Assembly (NCBI RefSeq): GCF_008329535.1
Contig: NZ_NPKR01000005.1
Coordinates: forward strand, 186,001 to 250,000
Direction of reading: 5' to 3'
DNA length: 64,000 nt
Source: Mycolicibacterium sp. P1-18
GTDB taxonomy: Bacteria > Actinomycetota > Actinomycetes > Mycobacteriales > Mycobacteriaceae
The first letter of the stretch is position 1. Every line of letters starts with the position of its first letter. Position numbers and translations under genes: made by a program. Positions 26,318-34,746 of the stretch are shown one piece after another. The notes below the pieces were generated by a model. The model was not told where the DNA came from. It searched no databases and was given only the letters and a program-made list of their open reading frames with translations.

Positions 26318-27736
26318 GTGCAACAGAACACGGCTCCGGCCACACAGTCTCACCTATCGCGATCACTCGGACTGTGGGCAATCGTCGGCCTCGGCCTCGG
26401 CTACATGACCCCCATGACCGTCTTCGACACCTTCGGCATCGTGTCGGAGGAGACGAACGGTGTCGTTCCGCTGGCTTACATCGTCGCGCTCGTCGCCATG
26501 GTGTTCACCGCGCTCAGCTATGGACGAATGACCCGAGTCTTTCCCTCGGCGGGGTCGGCCTTCACGTACGCATCGGAGGTCATCCACCCCAACGTCGGCT
26601 TCCTCGTCGGGTGGTCCTCGCTACTCGACTACCTGTTGTTGCCGATGGTCAACGCGGTCATCGGCCGGATCTACTTCGAGTCGTTCTTCCCCGACGCTCC
26701 GTCCTGGATCTTCGTCCTCGTCTACGTGGCAATCGTCACCGCGCTCAACTGCTGGAGCATCAAGGGCACGTCGAACGTCAACGGAGTGCTCGTCGTCTTC
26801 CAGACGGTGCTCATCGGCGCGTTCGTCGTCCTGACCTATTTGTCCTTGTCGCGCGGCCTTGGCCAGGGCACCGCGCTGACACTCGAACCGCTGTATCACG
26901 CCGGCGTCGACATGGGGGCAGTCATCGCCGGCGCCACCGTGGTGTGCTTCTCGTTCATCGGGTTCGATGCGATCACGATGTACAGCGAAGAGGCGAAGAC
27001 GCCCAATACCGTCCCGAAGGCGATCGTCCTGGCCCTCCTCATCGGCGGCGCGATCTTCCTGCTCGGTGCGTGGTTTGCCCAGAGCGCCTTCCCCACGCTC
27101 GACGGCTTCGAGGTCACCGACGACACACTGCCGGAGCTCGCGCTGAAGGTGGGCGGAGAGTTCTTCAAGATCCTGTTCGTCTCGGCTGCGCTGGCGGCCA
27201 TGTTCGCGTCGAGCCTGTCCTCCCACGCCAGCGTCTCCCGCATGATCTACGTGATGGCCCGCAATCAGACGGGGCGCATCCCACGCTTCCTGTCCTACAT
27301 CCACCCGAGGTTTCTCACCCCGCTGCACGCCGTGCTGATCGTCGGGGCCGTGTCGCTGCTCGCATTCAGGTTCACGCTCGAATTCGTCTCGGCGATGATC
27401 AATTTCGGCGCCCTCATCGCCTTCACCGTCGTCAACCTGACCGTGCTCCTGTACTTCGCCGTGCACCTGAAGAAGCGGCAGACGCCGGTCGAGATCTTCA
27501 CCAACATCGTGCTACCCGTCATCGGAATGTCCCTGACAGTGGTGCTGTGGCTGAACCTGCACTTCGATGCCCTTCTCTACGGCGCCATTTGGTTCGTCAT
27601 AGGCCTAGTACTGCTGGTCTACATCACCCGCGGGTTGCGCAAGCCGCTCACGATGAGGATCGAAGAGGAGACCCTGTCCGAGGAGGGCACGCCCATCGAG
27701 CACGTCGAGCACCGCAGGAAGGGTGGAAGCACATGA
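26318..27736 (+). CDS. APC-family amino acid/polyamine permease
   Basis: A 472-residue transporter with 12 predicted helices. The first helix LGLWAIVGLGLGYMTPMTVFDTFG and the FIGFDAITMYSEEAKTPNTVPKAI segment are typical of putrescine importer-like APC members. The GTG start at 26318 has GAAAGG upstream. The 176 bases before it hold no gene. Its stop overlaps the Usp gene start (ATGA), a pairing seen in actinobacteria where the stress protein may modulate the transporter. Confidence 0.88.
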   Translation: MQQNTAPATQSHLSRSLGLWAIVGLGLGYMTPMTVFDTFGIVSEETNGVVPLAYIVALVAMVFTALSYGRMTRVFPSAGSAFTYASEVIHPNVGFLVGWSSLLDYLLLPMVNAVIGRIYFESFFPDAPSWIFVLVYVAIVTALNCWSIKGTSNVNGVLVVFQTVLIGAFVVLTYLSLSRGLGQGTALTLEPLYHAGVDMGAVIAGATVVCFSFIGFDAITMYSEEAKTPNTVPKAIVLALLIGGAIFLLGAWFAQSAFPTLDGFEVTDDTLPELALKVGGEFFKILFVSAALAAMFASSLSSHASVSRMIYVMARNQTGRIPRFLSYIHPRFLTPLHAVLIVGAVSLLAFRFTLEFVSAMINFGALIAFTVVNLTVLLYFAVHLKKRQTPVEIFTNIVLPVIGMSLTVVLWLNLHFDALLYGAIWFVIGLVLLVYITRGLRKPLTMRIEEETLSEEGTPIEHVEHRRKGGST

Positions 27737-28617
27737 AGCTCGTCGTCGGCTATCTCGCGACCGCCGGTGGGGCCGACGCAGTGTCACTCGGCGTTCGACT
27801 CGCCCGCACCCTTGGCGCCGAACTGGAACTGCGAATGGTGCTGTCCCCCGACGACGTGACCACCCCTCGCGTGACGGCCGACAGGTTTCACGAGGTGCTA
27901 GCCGGACAGGGCTCGGAATGGCTCGACGCCGCCATGCGCCTAGTGCCCGAGGACGTCACGGCCGGGGCCGAGGTGGTCATCGGAGAGTCGGTCGCCCAAT
28001 CGCTTGGCGACGAAGCACTGAAGCTCGGTGCCGAGGCCCTCGTGGTCGGTGGATCCGGCGGCGGTCTGGCCGGCAGCTTGGCGCTCGGCTCATTCGTCGA
28101 CGACCTGCTGCACTCTGCCCCCGTGCCGGTCGCGGTGGCGCCCCGAGGTACCCGACACTCGGAGGTACAGCGCATTCAGCGCGTCACCTGCGCGGTCGGG
28201 GATCGCCCCGGCGCTGCTCGGTTGCTCGACACCGCGGTGTCGGCGAGCCGGGCCACCGGGGCACCTCTACGACTGGTCTCGTTGGTCGCGCTCGACGAGC
28301 ACGGCGAGAAGGGCGTCGACGCGGCGCGCGAACATGCCCACGCCACACTGGAATCCGTGAAGTCAGCACTACCGGAGGGTGCTGCCGTCACCGCGGTCGT
28401 CGCCGACGGCGACACGGTCGAGGCAGCCGTCGAGGGACTCGATTGGGAGCCCGGCGACCTGCTGATGCTCGGGTCGAGTCGCCTGGCCCCGCCTCGCCGC
28501 CTGTTCATCGGTTCGACCGCGGCCAGGATCCTACGGGTCCTCCAGGTTCCCATCGTCGTAACTCCCGGGGAGGACGCCTCCCCTTCGGCGCCACTGATTG
28601 GCATCGAGCAGGATTGA
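27733..28617 (+). CDS. Tandem universal stress protein
   Basis: A 294-residue protein with two Usp domains, about 1-140 and 150-280. The first has VVGGSGGGLAGSLALGSFVDDLLHSAPVPVAVAP near its end and the second LLMLGSSRLAPPRRLFIGSTAARILRVLQVPIVVTP; both match the ATP-binding G-x2-G-x9-G(S/T) loop. Translation is coupled to the permease. The function is likely nucleotide-responsive control or protection; the target is unproven. Confidence 0.88.
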   Translation: MKLVVGYLATAGGADAVSLGVRLARTLGAELELRMVLSPDDVTTPRVTADRFHEVLAGQGSEWLDAAMRLVPEDVTAGAEVVIGESVAQSLGDEALKLGAEALVVGGSGGGLAGSLALGSFVDDLLHSAPVPVAVAPRGTRHSEVQRIQRVTCAVGDRPGAARLLDTAVSASRATGAPLRLVSLVALDEHGEKGVDAAREHAHATLESVKSALPEGAAVTAVVADGDTVEAAVEGLDWEPGDLLMLGSSRLAPPRRLFIGSTAARILRVLQVPIVVTPGEDASPSAPLIGIEQD

Positions 28618-28621
28618 CACC

Positions 28622-28987
28622 ATGGCCCTCGACCGAACCCGGCCCACCGTCACCGTGTGCCGGGGCTGCTGCTGCGGCACTGCGAAGAAGCACCCCGACA
28701 CCGACCACCAAGCCCAGCTCGGCATGCTGCGCGAGCTGATGCGGGACGTGGCCGATCTGCGGGTCACCGACTGCCTCGGACCGTGCGAGCGTTCGAACGT
28801 CCTCGTGGTCACACCGTCGGAGGGCGGACATCGACGCGGCGGACGATCGACCTGGCTTGGCTATGTCTTCAACGACGAGGCGGGGTCGGACATCGCCGGC
28901 TGGCTGCGCGACGGTGGGCCCGGATTGGCCGACTTCCCACGAAGCCTGCGGCGGTACCGATTCCAGAGATTGAGAAAGCGTCGCTGA
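28622..28987 (+). CDS. Small (2Fe-2S) ferredoxin-like protein
   Basis: A 121-residue protein starting at ATG 28622, four bases after the Usp stop. Cysteines are arranged VTVCRGCCCGTAKKHP (about residues 13-17) and VTDCLGPCERSNVLVV (about 51-55), the thioredoxin-like (2Fe-2S) ferredoxin pattern. The C-terminus RSLRRYRFQRLRKRR is strongly basic. It may be an electron carrier or metal-binding protein; no partner is evident. Confidence 0.7.
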   Translation: MALDRTRPTVTVCRGCCCGTAKKHPDTDHQAQLGMLRELMRDVADLRVTDCLGPCERSNVLVVTPSEGGHRRGGRSTWLGYVFNDEAGSDIAGWLRDGGPGLADFPRSLRRYRFQRLRKRR

Positions 28988-29056
28988 CGGCAAGGATCCT
29001 CCCGTCGCAGGACGTCGATTCCCGTCACCGGCGCCACGGACCGGCTGCGGCATACT

Positions 29057-29069
29057 CGTCACTGTGACG
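29057..29069. promoter_or_regulatory. Putative TetR operator, copy 1 (overlaps tetR start)
   Basis: The perfect palindrome CGTCAC-T-GTGACG, followed by GGT, spans the GTG start of the TetR gene. The same core with longer arms recurs at 30788-30806, so the two are probably sites for the same repressor. Confidence 0.6.
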
Positions 29070-29849
29070 GGTGCGCGCACCGGAGTGTGCGAATGGTGCG
29101 GGGAGCGGTTCGAGGCGAGGAGCGGGCGTGGTCCGGTCGGCCGCTATTGCCGACCGTCGCACCGGCAGCGGGCCTGGGAGGCGCGCCGGGCGTCCCGCTG
29201 GCCCGCCGCCACCTCGCCGTCCGACGCCGACCACGCCAGAGCGCTCGACGAGGCGAATTCGTCCGTGCCACAGAGCAAGCGCAAGGTCACTCCGAGACGC
29301 CCGTCGGGCCGGGAAGCCATCGTCGGCTCGCTGGTTTCGGCGGCCACCGAGGAGTTCGCGGCAGTCGGGTTCCGCGGTGCGTCGATCCGTTCGATCGCGG
29401 GGCGCGCCAACGTCAACCACGGGATGATCAGCCGGTACTTCGGGTCGAAGGGTCAGCTGCTGCACGCCGCGTTGAGCGCGCTGGCCGAGGAGAACGCCAA
29501 ACACCTGCGAGCCAACGACGACTTCGACGCCTACGTGTCGAGGCGGTCGTTCCAGTTGGAGACGCAGATCGTCGGGCGGCTGATCCTCGAAGGCGTCGAG
29601 CCGACGCTGCTGCCGACGTCGCTGCCGGTCTACGACTTGCTGGGCCCGGCCATCGCCGGCCGGTACGGCCTCTCGGCCGAGGAGGGCAGGATCGCCGTCG
29701 CCGCCCGCAGCGCTCTCACGCTGGGTTGGGCGCTGTTCGGCTCGTGGATCGGATCTGCCTCGGGGCTGTCGCACGACGGGCAGCAGCGGCTGCAGGCGAG
29801 CATCGGTGAGCAGATCCGCCGCCTCGGCGTCGAGACCGGTGATTGTTGA
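29064..29849 (+). CDS. TetR-family regulator with an N-terminal zinc-ribbon-like extension
   Basis: 261 residues. Residues 9-33 contain C-x2-C, then RGPVGRYC and SHRQRAWEARR; this Cys-Cys-Cys-His pattern resembles the small zinc ribbons fused to some mycobacterial DNA-binding proteins. After a linker, the TetR HTH runs from about residue 80: VSAATEEFAAVGFRGASIRSIAGRANVNHGMISRYFGSKGQLL. The C-terminal ligand domain (RRSFQLETQIVGRLILEG, LTLGWALFGSWIGSA) is family-like. The GTG start lies within a palindrome. The extension could be a second DNA contact or a metal sensor. Confidence 0.8.
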   Translation: MTGARTGVCEWCGERFEARSGRGPVGRYCRPSHRQRAWEARRASRWPAATSPSDADHARALDEANSSVPQSKRKVTPRRPSGREAIVGSLVSAATEEFAAVGFRGASIRSIAGRANVNHGMISRYFGSKGQLLHAALSALAEENAKHLRANDDFDAYVSRRSFQLETQIVGRLILEGVEPTLLPTSLPVYDLLGPAIAGRYGLSAEEGRIAVAARSALTLGWALFGSWIGSASGLSHDGQQRLQASIGEQIRRLGVETGDC

Positions 29850-29902
29850 CTCCAACCGACTACACCCGGTTGTATCCACTGGTGATGATGCGCGGAGGCC
29901 CC

Positions 29903-30772
29903 ATGGGGACCACGGTGACGAGGACGTCGATCGATGCGGCGGGACTCACGTTCGAGGCCTTGGCCTCCGGAACGGACGGTGAGCCGGTGATCCTCTTGCA
30001 CGGCATGCCGGAGACCTCGGCGATGTGGATTCCGGCCATGGATCTGCTTGCCCGCCAGGGCTATCGGTGCCTCGCCTTCGATCAGCGGGGTTACAGCCCC
30101 GGCGCTCGGCCCGACGACGTCGCCGCCTACGACCACCGGCACCTTGGGCAGGACGTCCTCGACGTCGCCGACGCGGCGGGATTCAACCGCTTCCACCTGA
30201 TCGGGCACGACTGGGGGGCGGCGGCGGGCTGGTGCGCGGTCGACCTCGACGGTGGGGAGCGGATCGCCTCCTACGTCAGCCTGTCCATCCCGCACTATCG
30301 CGGTTTCGCCGAGGCCACGCGCGACGATCCGGCGGTGCAGGCCTACCGGGACTTCCTCGGTGCCGTGCAGGCCCCGGGGCAGATCGTCGAATCATTCTGG
30401 TCGGCAGACACGTTCGCACGGCTGCGCGACGTGTGGACCGCGCACGACGAGGAACTCGTCGAGCGGTACCTCGCCGTCCTCGGGCAGGACGGCGCACTGA
30501 CCGCTGCGCTCAACTGGTACCGCGCGACGAACGGGCACATGACCGTGCTCGACGGGACGTCGCTGGACTTCGCGCCGGTTTCCCTGCCGACGATGCTCGT
30601 CTGGGGCAACCGCGACCCCTATGTCAGTCGAATGGCCGTCGACGTCGGTCGTGGATACGTCGCGGGCCCGCACGAGTTCGTCGAGCTGGACGCCGGGCAT
30701 TGGCTCGTCCAGGAGGAGCCCGAGCTGGTAGGGGTGCTGCTAAAGCGGCACCTGAGCCGGCATCCCCTGTAG
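29903..30772 (+). CDS. Alpha/beta hydrolase (epoxide hydrolase/haloalkane dehalogenase-like)
   Basis: About 289 residues from ATG 29903 (GGAGG upstream). Oxyanion motif ILLHGMPETSAMW, strand FDQRGYSPGARP, nucleophile elbow LIGHDWGAAAGW with Asp as nucleophile, acid near LPTMLVWGNRDPYV, and catalytic His in LDAGHWLVQEEP. An Asp nucleophile points to an epoxide hydrolase or dehalogenase rather than an esterase. It is in the tetR transcript and precedes the second operator. A similar enzyme ends the transketolase operon (33594-34592). Confidence 0.85.
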   Translation: MGTTVTRTSIDAAGLTFEALASGTDGEPVILLHGMPETSAMWIPAMDLLARQGYRCLAFDQRGYSPGARPDDVAAYDHRHLGQDVLDVADAAGFNRFHLIGHDWGAAAGWCAVDLDGGERIASYVSLSIPHYRGFAEATRDDPAVQAYRDFLGAVQAPGQIVESFWSADTFARLRDVWTAHDEELVERYLAVLGQDGALTAALNWYRATNGHMTVLDGTSLDFAPVSLPTMLVWGNRDPYVSRMAVDVGRGYVAGPHEFVELDAGHWLVQEEPELVGVLLKRHLSRHPL

Positions 30773-30787
30773 TCGAGGTGGTGCGTA

Positions 30788-30806
30788 ACCCGTCACAGTG
30801 ACGGGT
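30788..30806. promoter_or_regulatory. Putative TetR operator, copy 2 (upstream of the transketolase operon)
   Basis: A perfect 19-base palindrome: ACCCGTCAC, a central A, then GTGACGGGT. It lies 15 bases after the hydrolase stop and about 145 bases before the first transketolase gene, with a TATCTT -10-like element near 30856. The core is the same as at 29057-29069. It could also form an RNA hairpin, but there is no T-run after it. Confidence 0.65.
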
Positions 30807-30951
30807 ACGCTGGCCGATTCGATTCGAGGCCTCGCGTTGGCGATCCGAATCATGTTATCTTACAAACGATCACGACAAAGCACGCCGACACAACCGCACC
30901 GTTTACGACAAGTCGTTGACGCCCGCCGACTGCAACCGGTTGGATGCACTC

Positions 30952-31803
30952 ATGGTGGAACACACGACCCTCGCGGCGCATCCCGTGCGCGACGCCGCCG
31001 ACCTTCGCGCCGTCGCGCGCCGGCTGCGACTCCACGCGCTGTGTGCCGCCCGCGGCAAGGGCGAGGCCTACATCGGTCAGGCACTGCAATCGGCCGAATT
31101 GTTCGCGGTGCTGTACTTCCGGGAACTGAACTGGTCACCCAGCACGCAGAACGACGAAGCACGGGACCGCCTCCTGCTGTCGGTCGGGCACTACGGACTG
31201 GCGCACTACGCGGCGATGGCCGAACATGGCCTGCTCACGGAGGACGACCTGCGCACCTACGGCGCCGACGGCAGCGCGCTCACACTCGGCTCCGAGCCCG
31301 GTGACGTGCCCGGGATGGAGTTCGCCGGAGGATCACTGGGCCAGGGACTCGGCGTCGCAGGTGGACTCGCATGGGGGCTGCGATACCGCGGCAATTCGGC
31401 GCGGGTGTTCGACTACATGTCCGACGGGGAGACGCAGGAGGGGTCGACGTGGGAGGCCGCGATGTTCGCCGGCGCCCGCGGGCTGTCCAACCTCACCGCC
31501 ATCGTCGACGTCAACCGCACCCAGGCCGACGGCGACCTCGTCCTCGAAGTCGAGCCGCTCGCCGACAAGTTCCGGACCTTCGGCTGGTGGGCCTGCGACG
31601 TCGACGGCAACGACGTCGACGCCCTCCTCGACGCCTTCGGCGCCGCCGATCGGGACGCAGGTGCACGGCCGCGCGCGCTGATCGCACACACCCGCCTCGC
31701 GCAGGGTGCACCCAGCCTGCAGAACCGGCCCCACGCCCACTTCGTTCGCATGAGCGCAGACGAATGGGCAACGGCGCAACGCGAAATCGAGGAGGGTTCG
31801 TGA
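30952..31803 (+). CDS. Transketolase, N-terminal (thiamine diphosphate-binding) subunit
   Basis: About 283 residues, half the length of a normal transketolase. It contains the ThDP and magnesium site SDGETQEGSTWEAAMFA with IVDVNRTQADG, plus LLLSVGHYGLAHYAA and GSLGQGLGVAGGLAWG. The partner subunit follows with a four-base overlap (GTGA). ATG 30952 is chosen; TTG 30916 is a longer alternative. Split transketolases transfer two-carbon ketol units and are common in catabolic clusters for unusual sugars or aldehydes. Confidence 0.85.
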   Translation: MVEHTTLAAHPVRDAADLRAVARRLRLHALCAARGKGEAYIGQALQSAELFAVLYFRELNWSPSTQNDEARDRLLLSVGHYGLAHYAAMAEHGLLTEDDLRTYGADGSALTLGSEPGDVPGMEFAGGSLGQGLGVAGGLAWGLRYRGNSARVFDYMSDGETQEGSTWEAAMFAGARGLSNLTAIVDVNRTQADGDLVLEVEPLADKFRTFGWWACDVDGNDVDALLDAFGAADRDAGARPRALIAHTRLAQGAPSLQNRPHAHFVRMSADEWATAQREIEEGS

Positions 31804-32795
31804 ACCAGCACACCGGCGCGGCAGCCGCGATGGGGCTGCGGACCAAGGCCGGACCGTGGGGTCAGGCCCTGCTGGACGCCGCCGCCGAGCGCGACGACAT
31901 CGTCGCAGTGTCGGCAGACCTGAAGAAGTACACCGACCTGACGGCCTTCGCCACGTGCTACCCGGACCGCTACGTCGAGGTAGGGATGGCCGAACAGAAT
32001 CTGGTGATGACCGCCGCCGGCTTGGCGCGCGCCGGATTGACCGTCGTCGCAACGACGTTCGCAGCCTTCCTGGCCCGCCGCGCGCTCGACTTCGCGATCA
32101 TGCAGATCGCGCTCCCCCGCGCCAATGTCAAGCTCATCGGCGCCACCCCGGGCATCTCGGCGACGTTCGGACCGTCGCACACCGCCATCGACGACCTCGC
32201 GGTCTGGCGGGCCGTGCCGAACATGATCGTCATCGACCCCGCCGATCCGGCCGAAGCGGCGCAGGCACTCACGGTGGCCCTTGACTACGACGGGCCGGTC
32301 TATCTTCGGCAACCGTTCAACCGGGCGTCCGCGAGACGCACCGTGGAGATGCCGCCGTTCGAGCTGGGCAAGGCGGCCCTGCTGCGGGACGGTGCCGACG
32401 TCGGCATCATCGCCAGCGGCGACCGCGTCGGTGAGGCGCTGATCGCCGCTGACGTCCTGGCCGCATCGGGCGTTCATGCAGCCGTCCTGCGGGTCAGCAC
32501 CCTGAAGCCCTTCGACGGTGACGCGGTCGCCGACCTGGCAGCCCGCACCGGCCGGCTGGTCACCGCGGAGAACCACTCCGTCATCGGCGGCCTGTTCTCG
32601 GCGGTCGCCGAGGCCCTAGCGCTCCGTGGGGTCGGCGTCCCGGCGAGGCCCGTGGGCGTACCGGATGTGTTCCCGCCCTTCGGATCTCCGGAATATACCG
32701 CCGACATCCTTGGCATGAGCAGCCGTCACATCGTCGAGGCAGCGCTCGTCGTGACCGGCGTCGAGGGACAACCGAAGGAGACAGCCCGTGGATGA
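31800..32795 (+). CDS. Transketolase, C-terminal subunit
   Basis: 331 residues from a GTG with GGAGGG upstream. The pyrimidine-binding domain has the catalytic Glu in YVEVGMAEQNLVMTAAGLA and FAAFLARRALDF; the C-terminal transketolase domain includes DVGIIASGDRVGEALIAADVL and TAENHSVIGGLFSAVAEAL. It forms the active enzyme with the preceding subunit. Its 3' end overlaps the start of the SDR gene by eight bases. Confidence 0.87.
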   Translation: MNQHTGAAAAMGLRTKAGPWGQALLDAAAERDDIVAVSADLKKYTDLTAFATCYPDRYVEVGMAEQNLVMTAAGLARAGLTVVATTFAAFLARRALDFAIMQIALPRANVKLIGATPGISATFGPSHTAIDDLAVWRAVPNMIVIDPADPAEAAQALTVALDYDGPVYLRQPFNRASARRTVEMPPFELGKAALLRDGADVGIIASGDRVGEALIAADVLAASGVHAAVLRVSTLKPFDGDAVADLAARTGRLVTAENHSVIGGLFSAVAEALALRGVGVPARPVGVPDVFPPFGSPEYTADILGMSSRHIVEAALVVTGVEGQPKETARG

Positions 32796-33597
32796 GACTC
32801 GACACCTTAGCAAGGTGGCCATCGTGACCGGCGGCGGTCACGGCATCGGCGCCGCCACCGTGCGAAGGTTCCTCGCCGAGGGGGCGACGGTGCTCGCGTG
32901 CGACGTGAACCCCAAGGGCCTGACACGGCTCACCGACGAGTTCGGTGACACCCGGCTCGCCACCCGCATCACCGACGTCTCCGACGAGCAGCAGGTCACC
33001 GAGATGATCGAGCACGCGGTGGAGCGGTTCGGCCAGCTCGACGTCCTGGTCAACAACGCCGGTGCGATCACCATGGGAACCGTCGTGGACGTCGAACCCG
33101 CCGACTGGCGCCGCATCATGGCGGTCGACCTCGACTCCGTCTACTACGGCTCCCGCGCCGCCATCCCCCACCTGGCCGTCACCCGCGGCAACATCGTCAA
33201 CACCGCGTCGATCTCCGGCCTCGGAGGGAACTACGGTTTGGTCGCCTATTGCACGGCCAAGGGTGCGGTGGTCAACCTGACCCGCAACATGGCAATCGAC
33301 CACGCGCGCCAGGGTATTCGCGTCAACGCGGTCTGCCCCGGACCGGTGAACAGCCACCCCGGCGGGATGATGGACCATCCGAACATGAAGCCGGTGTACG
33401 AACGGAACATCCCGATGGGCCGGGTGGGGATGCCCGACGAGATCGCCAGCGTCATCGCCTTCCTCGCATCGGACGACGCCAGCTTCATCACCGGCGCCAA
33501 CCTCGTCGCCGACGGTGGGCTCACCGCGCACACCGGTGAACCGAACTTCCAGGAGCTGTACGCCGACGAGTTCCACGCCCGGCAGAAGCCGCGATGA
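32788..33597 (+). CDS. Short-chain dehydrogenase in the transketolase operon
   Basis: A 269-residue SDR: VAIVTGGGHGIGAATVRRF near residue 10, VLVNNAGAITMG near 90, NTASISGLGG and the catalytic YCTAKGA near 153-159. The long loop NSHPGGMMDHPNMKPVYERN resembles SDRs acting on polyols or hydroxy acids. GTG start. In the operon it probably oxidises the substrate that the transketolase then cleaves, or reduces its product; the substrate is unknown. Confidence 0.87.
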   Translation: MDETRHLSKVAIVTGGGHGIGAATVRRFLAEGATVLACDVNPKGLTRLTDEFGDTRLATRITDVSDEQQVTEMIEHAVERFGQLDVLVNNAGAITMGTVVDVEPADWRRIMAVDLDSVYYGSRAAIPHLAVTRGNIVNTASISGLGGNYGLVAYCTAKGAVVNLTRNMAIDHARQGIRVNAVCPGPVNSHPGGMMDHPNMKPVYERNIPMGRVGMPDEIASVIAFLASDDASFITGANLVADGGLTAHTGEPNFQELYADEFHARQKPR

Positions 33598-34592
33598 CGT
33601 TGGGCGAGAACCAGTTCGACCACGCCGACCTGACCGTCAACGGCATCAGCCTGCACACGGTCTCGGCTGGCGACGGCCCGCTGGTCGTGTTCTGCCATGG
33701 CTTCCCCGAGTCGTGGTACTCGTGGCGCCATCAGCTGCCCGCGGTGGCGGCGGCCGGCTTCCGGGCGGTGGCCCTCGACATGCGTGGCTACGGCCGCAGC
33801 GACGCGCCCGCCGACGTCGCCGCCTACTCCCTGTCGCACCTGGTGGGCGACGTGGTGGGCGTCGTGAACGCGGTCGGCGCGACGGATGCCGTCGTCGTCG
33901 GCCACGACTGGGGAGCGCCGGTGGCCTGGTACTGCGCGCTGATGCGACCCGACGTCTTCCGGGCCGTCGCCGCCCTCAGCGTCCCGCACCAGGCGCCGAC
34001 GGGCTGTCTGCCCGAGGGACTGACGATCGGGGACCTGATGCGCGCCAAGGCATCCGACGCCGACTACTACCGGCTGTACTTCCAGGAGCCCGGTGTCGCG
34101 GACGCCGAGATCAACGCCGATCTCGAGTCCTTCCTCCGCGGCTTCCTCTACGGCATCAGCGGTGACGTCGTCGCCGACGGCGTGCACGAGTCCGGCTGGG
34201 ACGGATACTTCCCACGCGGCGAGACCTTCATCCAGCAGCTGCCGGTGCCCGCCACCCTGCCCGGCTGGATCGCCGAGGACGACATCCGGATCTGGGTCGC
34301 CGAACTCTCCCGCCACGGCATCCGCGGTGGCCTCAACTGGTACCGCAACCTCGACGCGATGCCAGCCATTCTCGCGCCGTTCGTCGGCTCGGCGATCCGG
34401 CAACCCGCCCTCTACCTCGCCGGTGAACACGACCTGATCGGTGGCAACACGGCGAAGGCTCTAGACCGGATGCGCGCCGACGTACCGGGTCTGCGGGACG
34501 TGCGGATCTGCCCCGGAGCGGGGCACTGGCTCCCGCAGGAACGGCCGGACGAGGTCAACGCGGCGTTGGTGGACTTCCTGCGCTCGCTGTAG
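33594..34592 (+). CDS. Epoxide hydrolase-like alpha/beta hydrolase
   Basis: A 332-residue soluble epoxide hydrolase-like enzyme. HGFPESWYSWRHQLPAVAAAGFRAVALDMRGYGRSDAP gives the HGxP oxyanion motif and the SmxNuc region; GHDWGAPVAWYCALMRP holds the nucleophile Asp; the cap domain contains the pairing Tyr in GLNWYRNLDA; the His is in CPGAGHWLPQERP. The start overlaps the SDR stop (ATGA). It ends the operon; 154 bases without a gene follow before lysR. Confidence 0.88.
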   Translation: MTLGENQFDHADLTVNGISLHTVSAGDGPLVVFCHGFPESWYSWRHQLPAVAAAGFRAVALDMRGYGRSDAPADVAAYSLSHLVGDVVGVVNAVGATDAVVVGHDWGAPVAWYCALMRPDVFRAVAALSVPHQAPTGCLPEGLTIGDLMRAKASDADYYRLYFQEPGVADAEINADLESFLRGFLYGISGDVVADGVHESGWDGYFPRGETFIQQLPVPATLPGWIAEDDIRIWVAELSRHGIRGGLNWYRNLDAMPAILAPFVGSAIRQPALYLAGEHDLIGGNTAKALDRMRADVPGLRDVRICPGAGHWLPQERPDEVNAALVDFLRSL

Positions 34593-34746
34593 CGCGCTGC
34601 GCGTCTGAGGGCAGTACTCACATCCGGCGGCGACACCGGCCGCCAGGGCTACGCGGCGAGTTGCTACTCGATCCCCTTGCGCACCAATAGTTTCCGCGAC
34701 GTCGAGCCAGCCGCGCCGTGGGCTACGGCCCAGAGGCCACTCACTG

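Noticed and set aside
30788..30806. Palindrome as a transcription terminator of the hydrolase gene
   Set aside because: No T-run follows, and the same core occurs at the tetR start where a terminator makes no sense; an operator is more likely.
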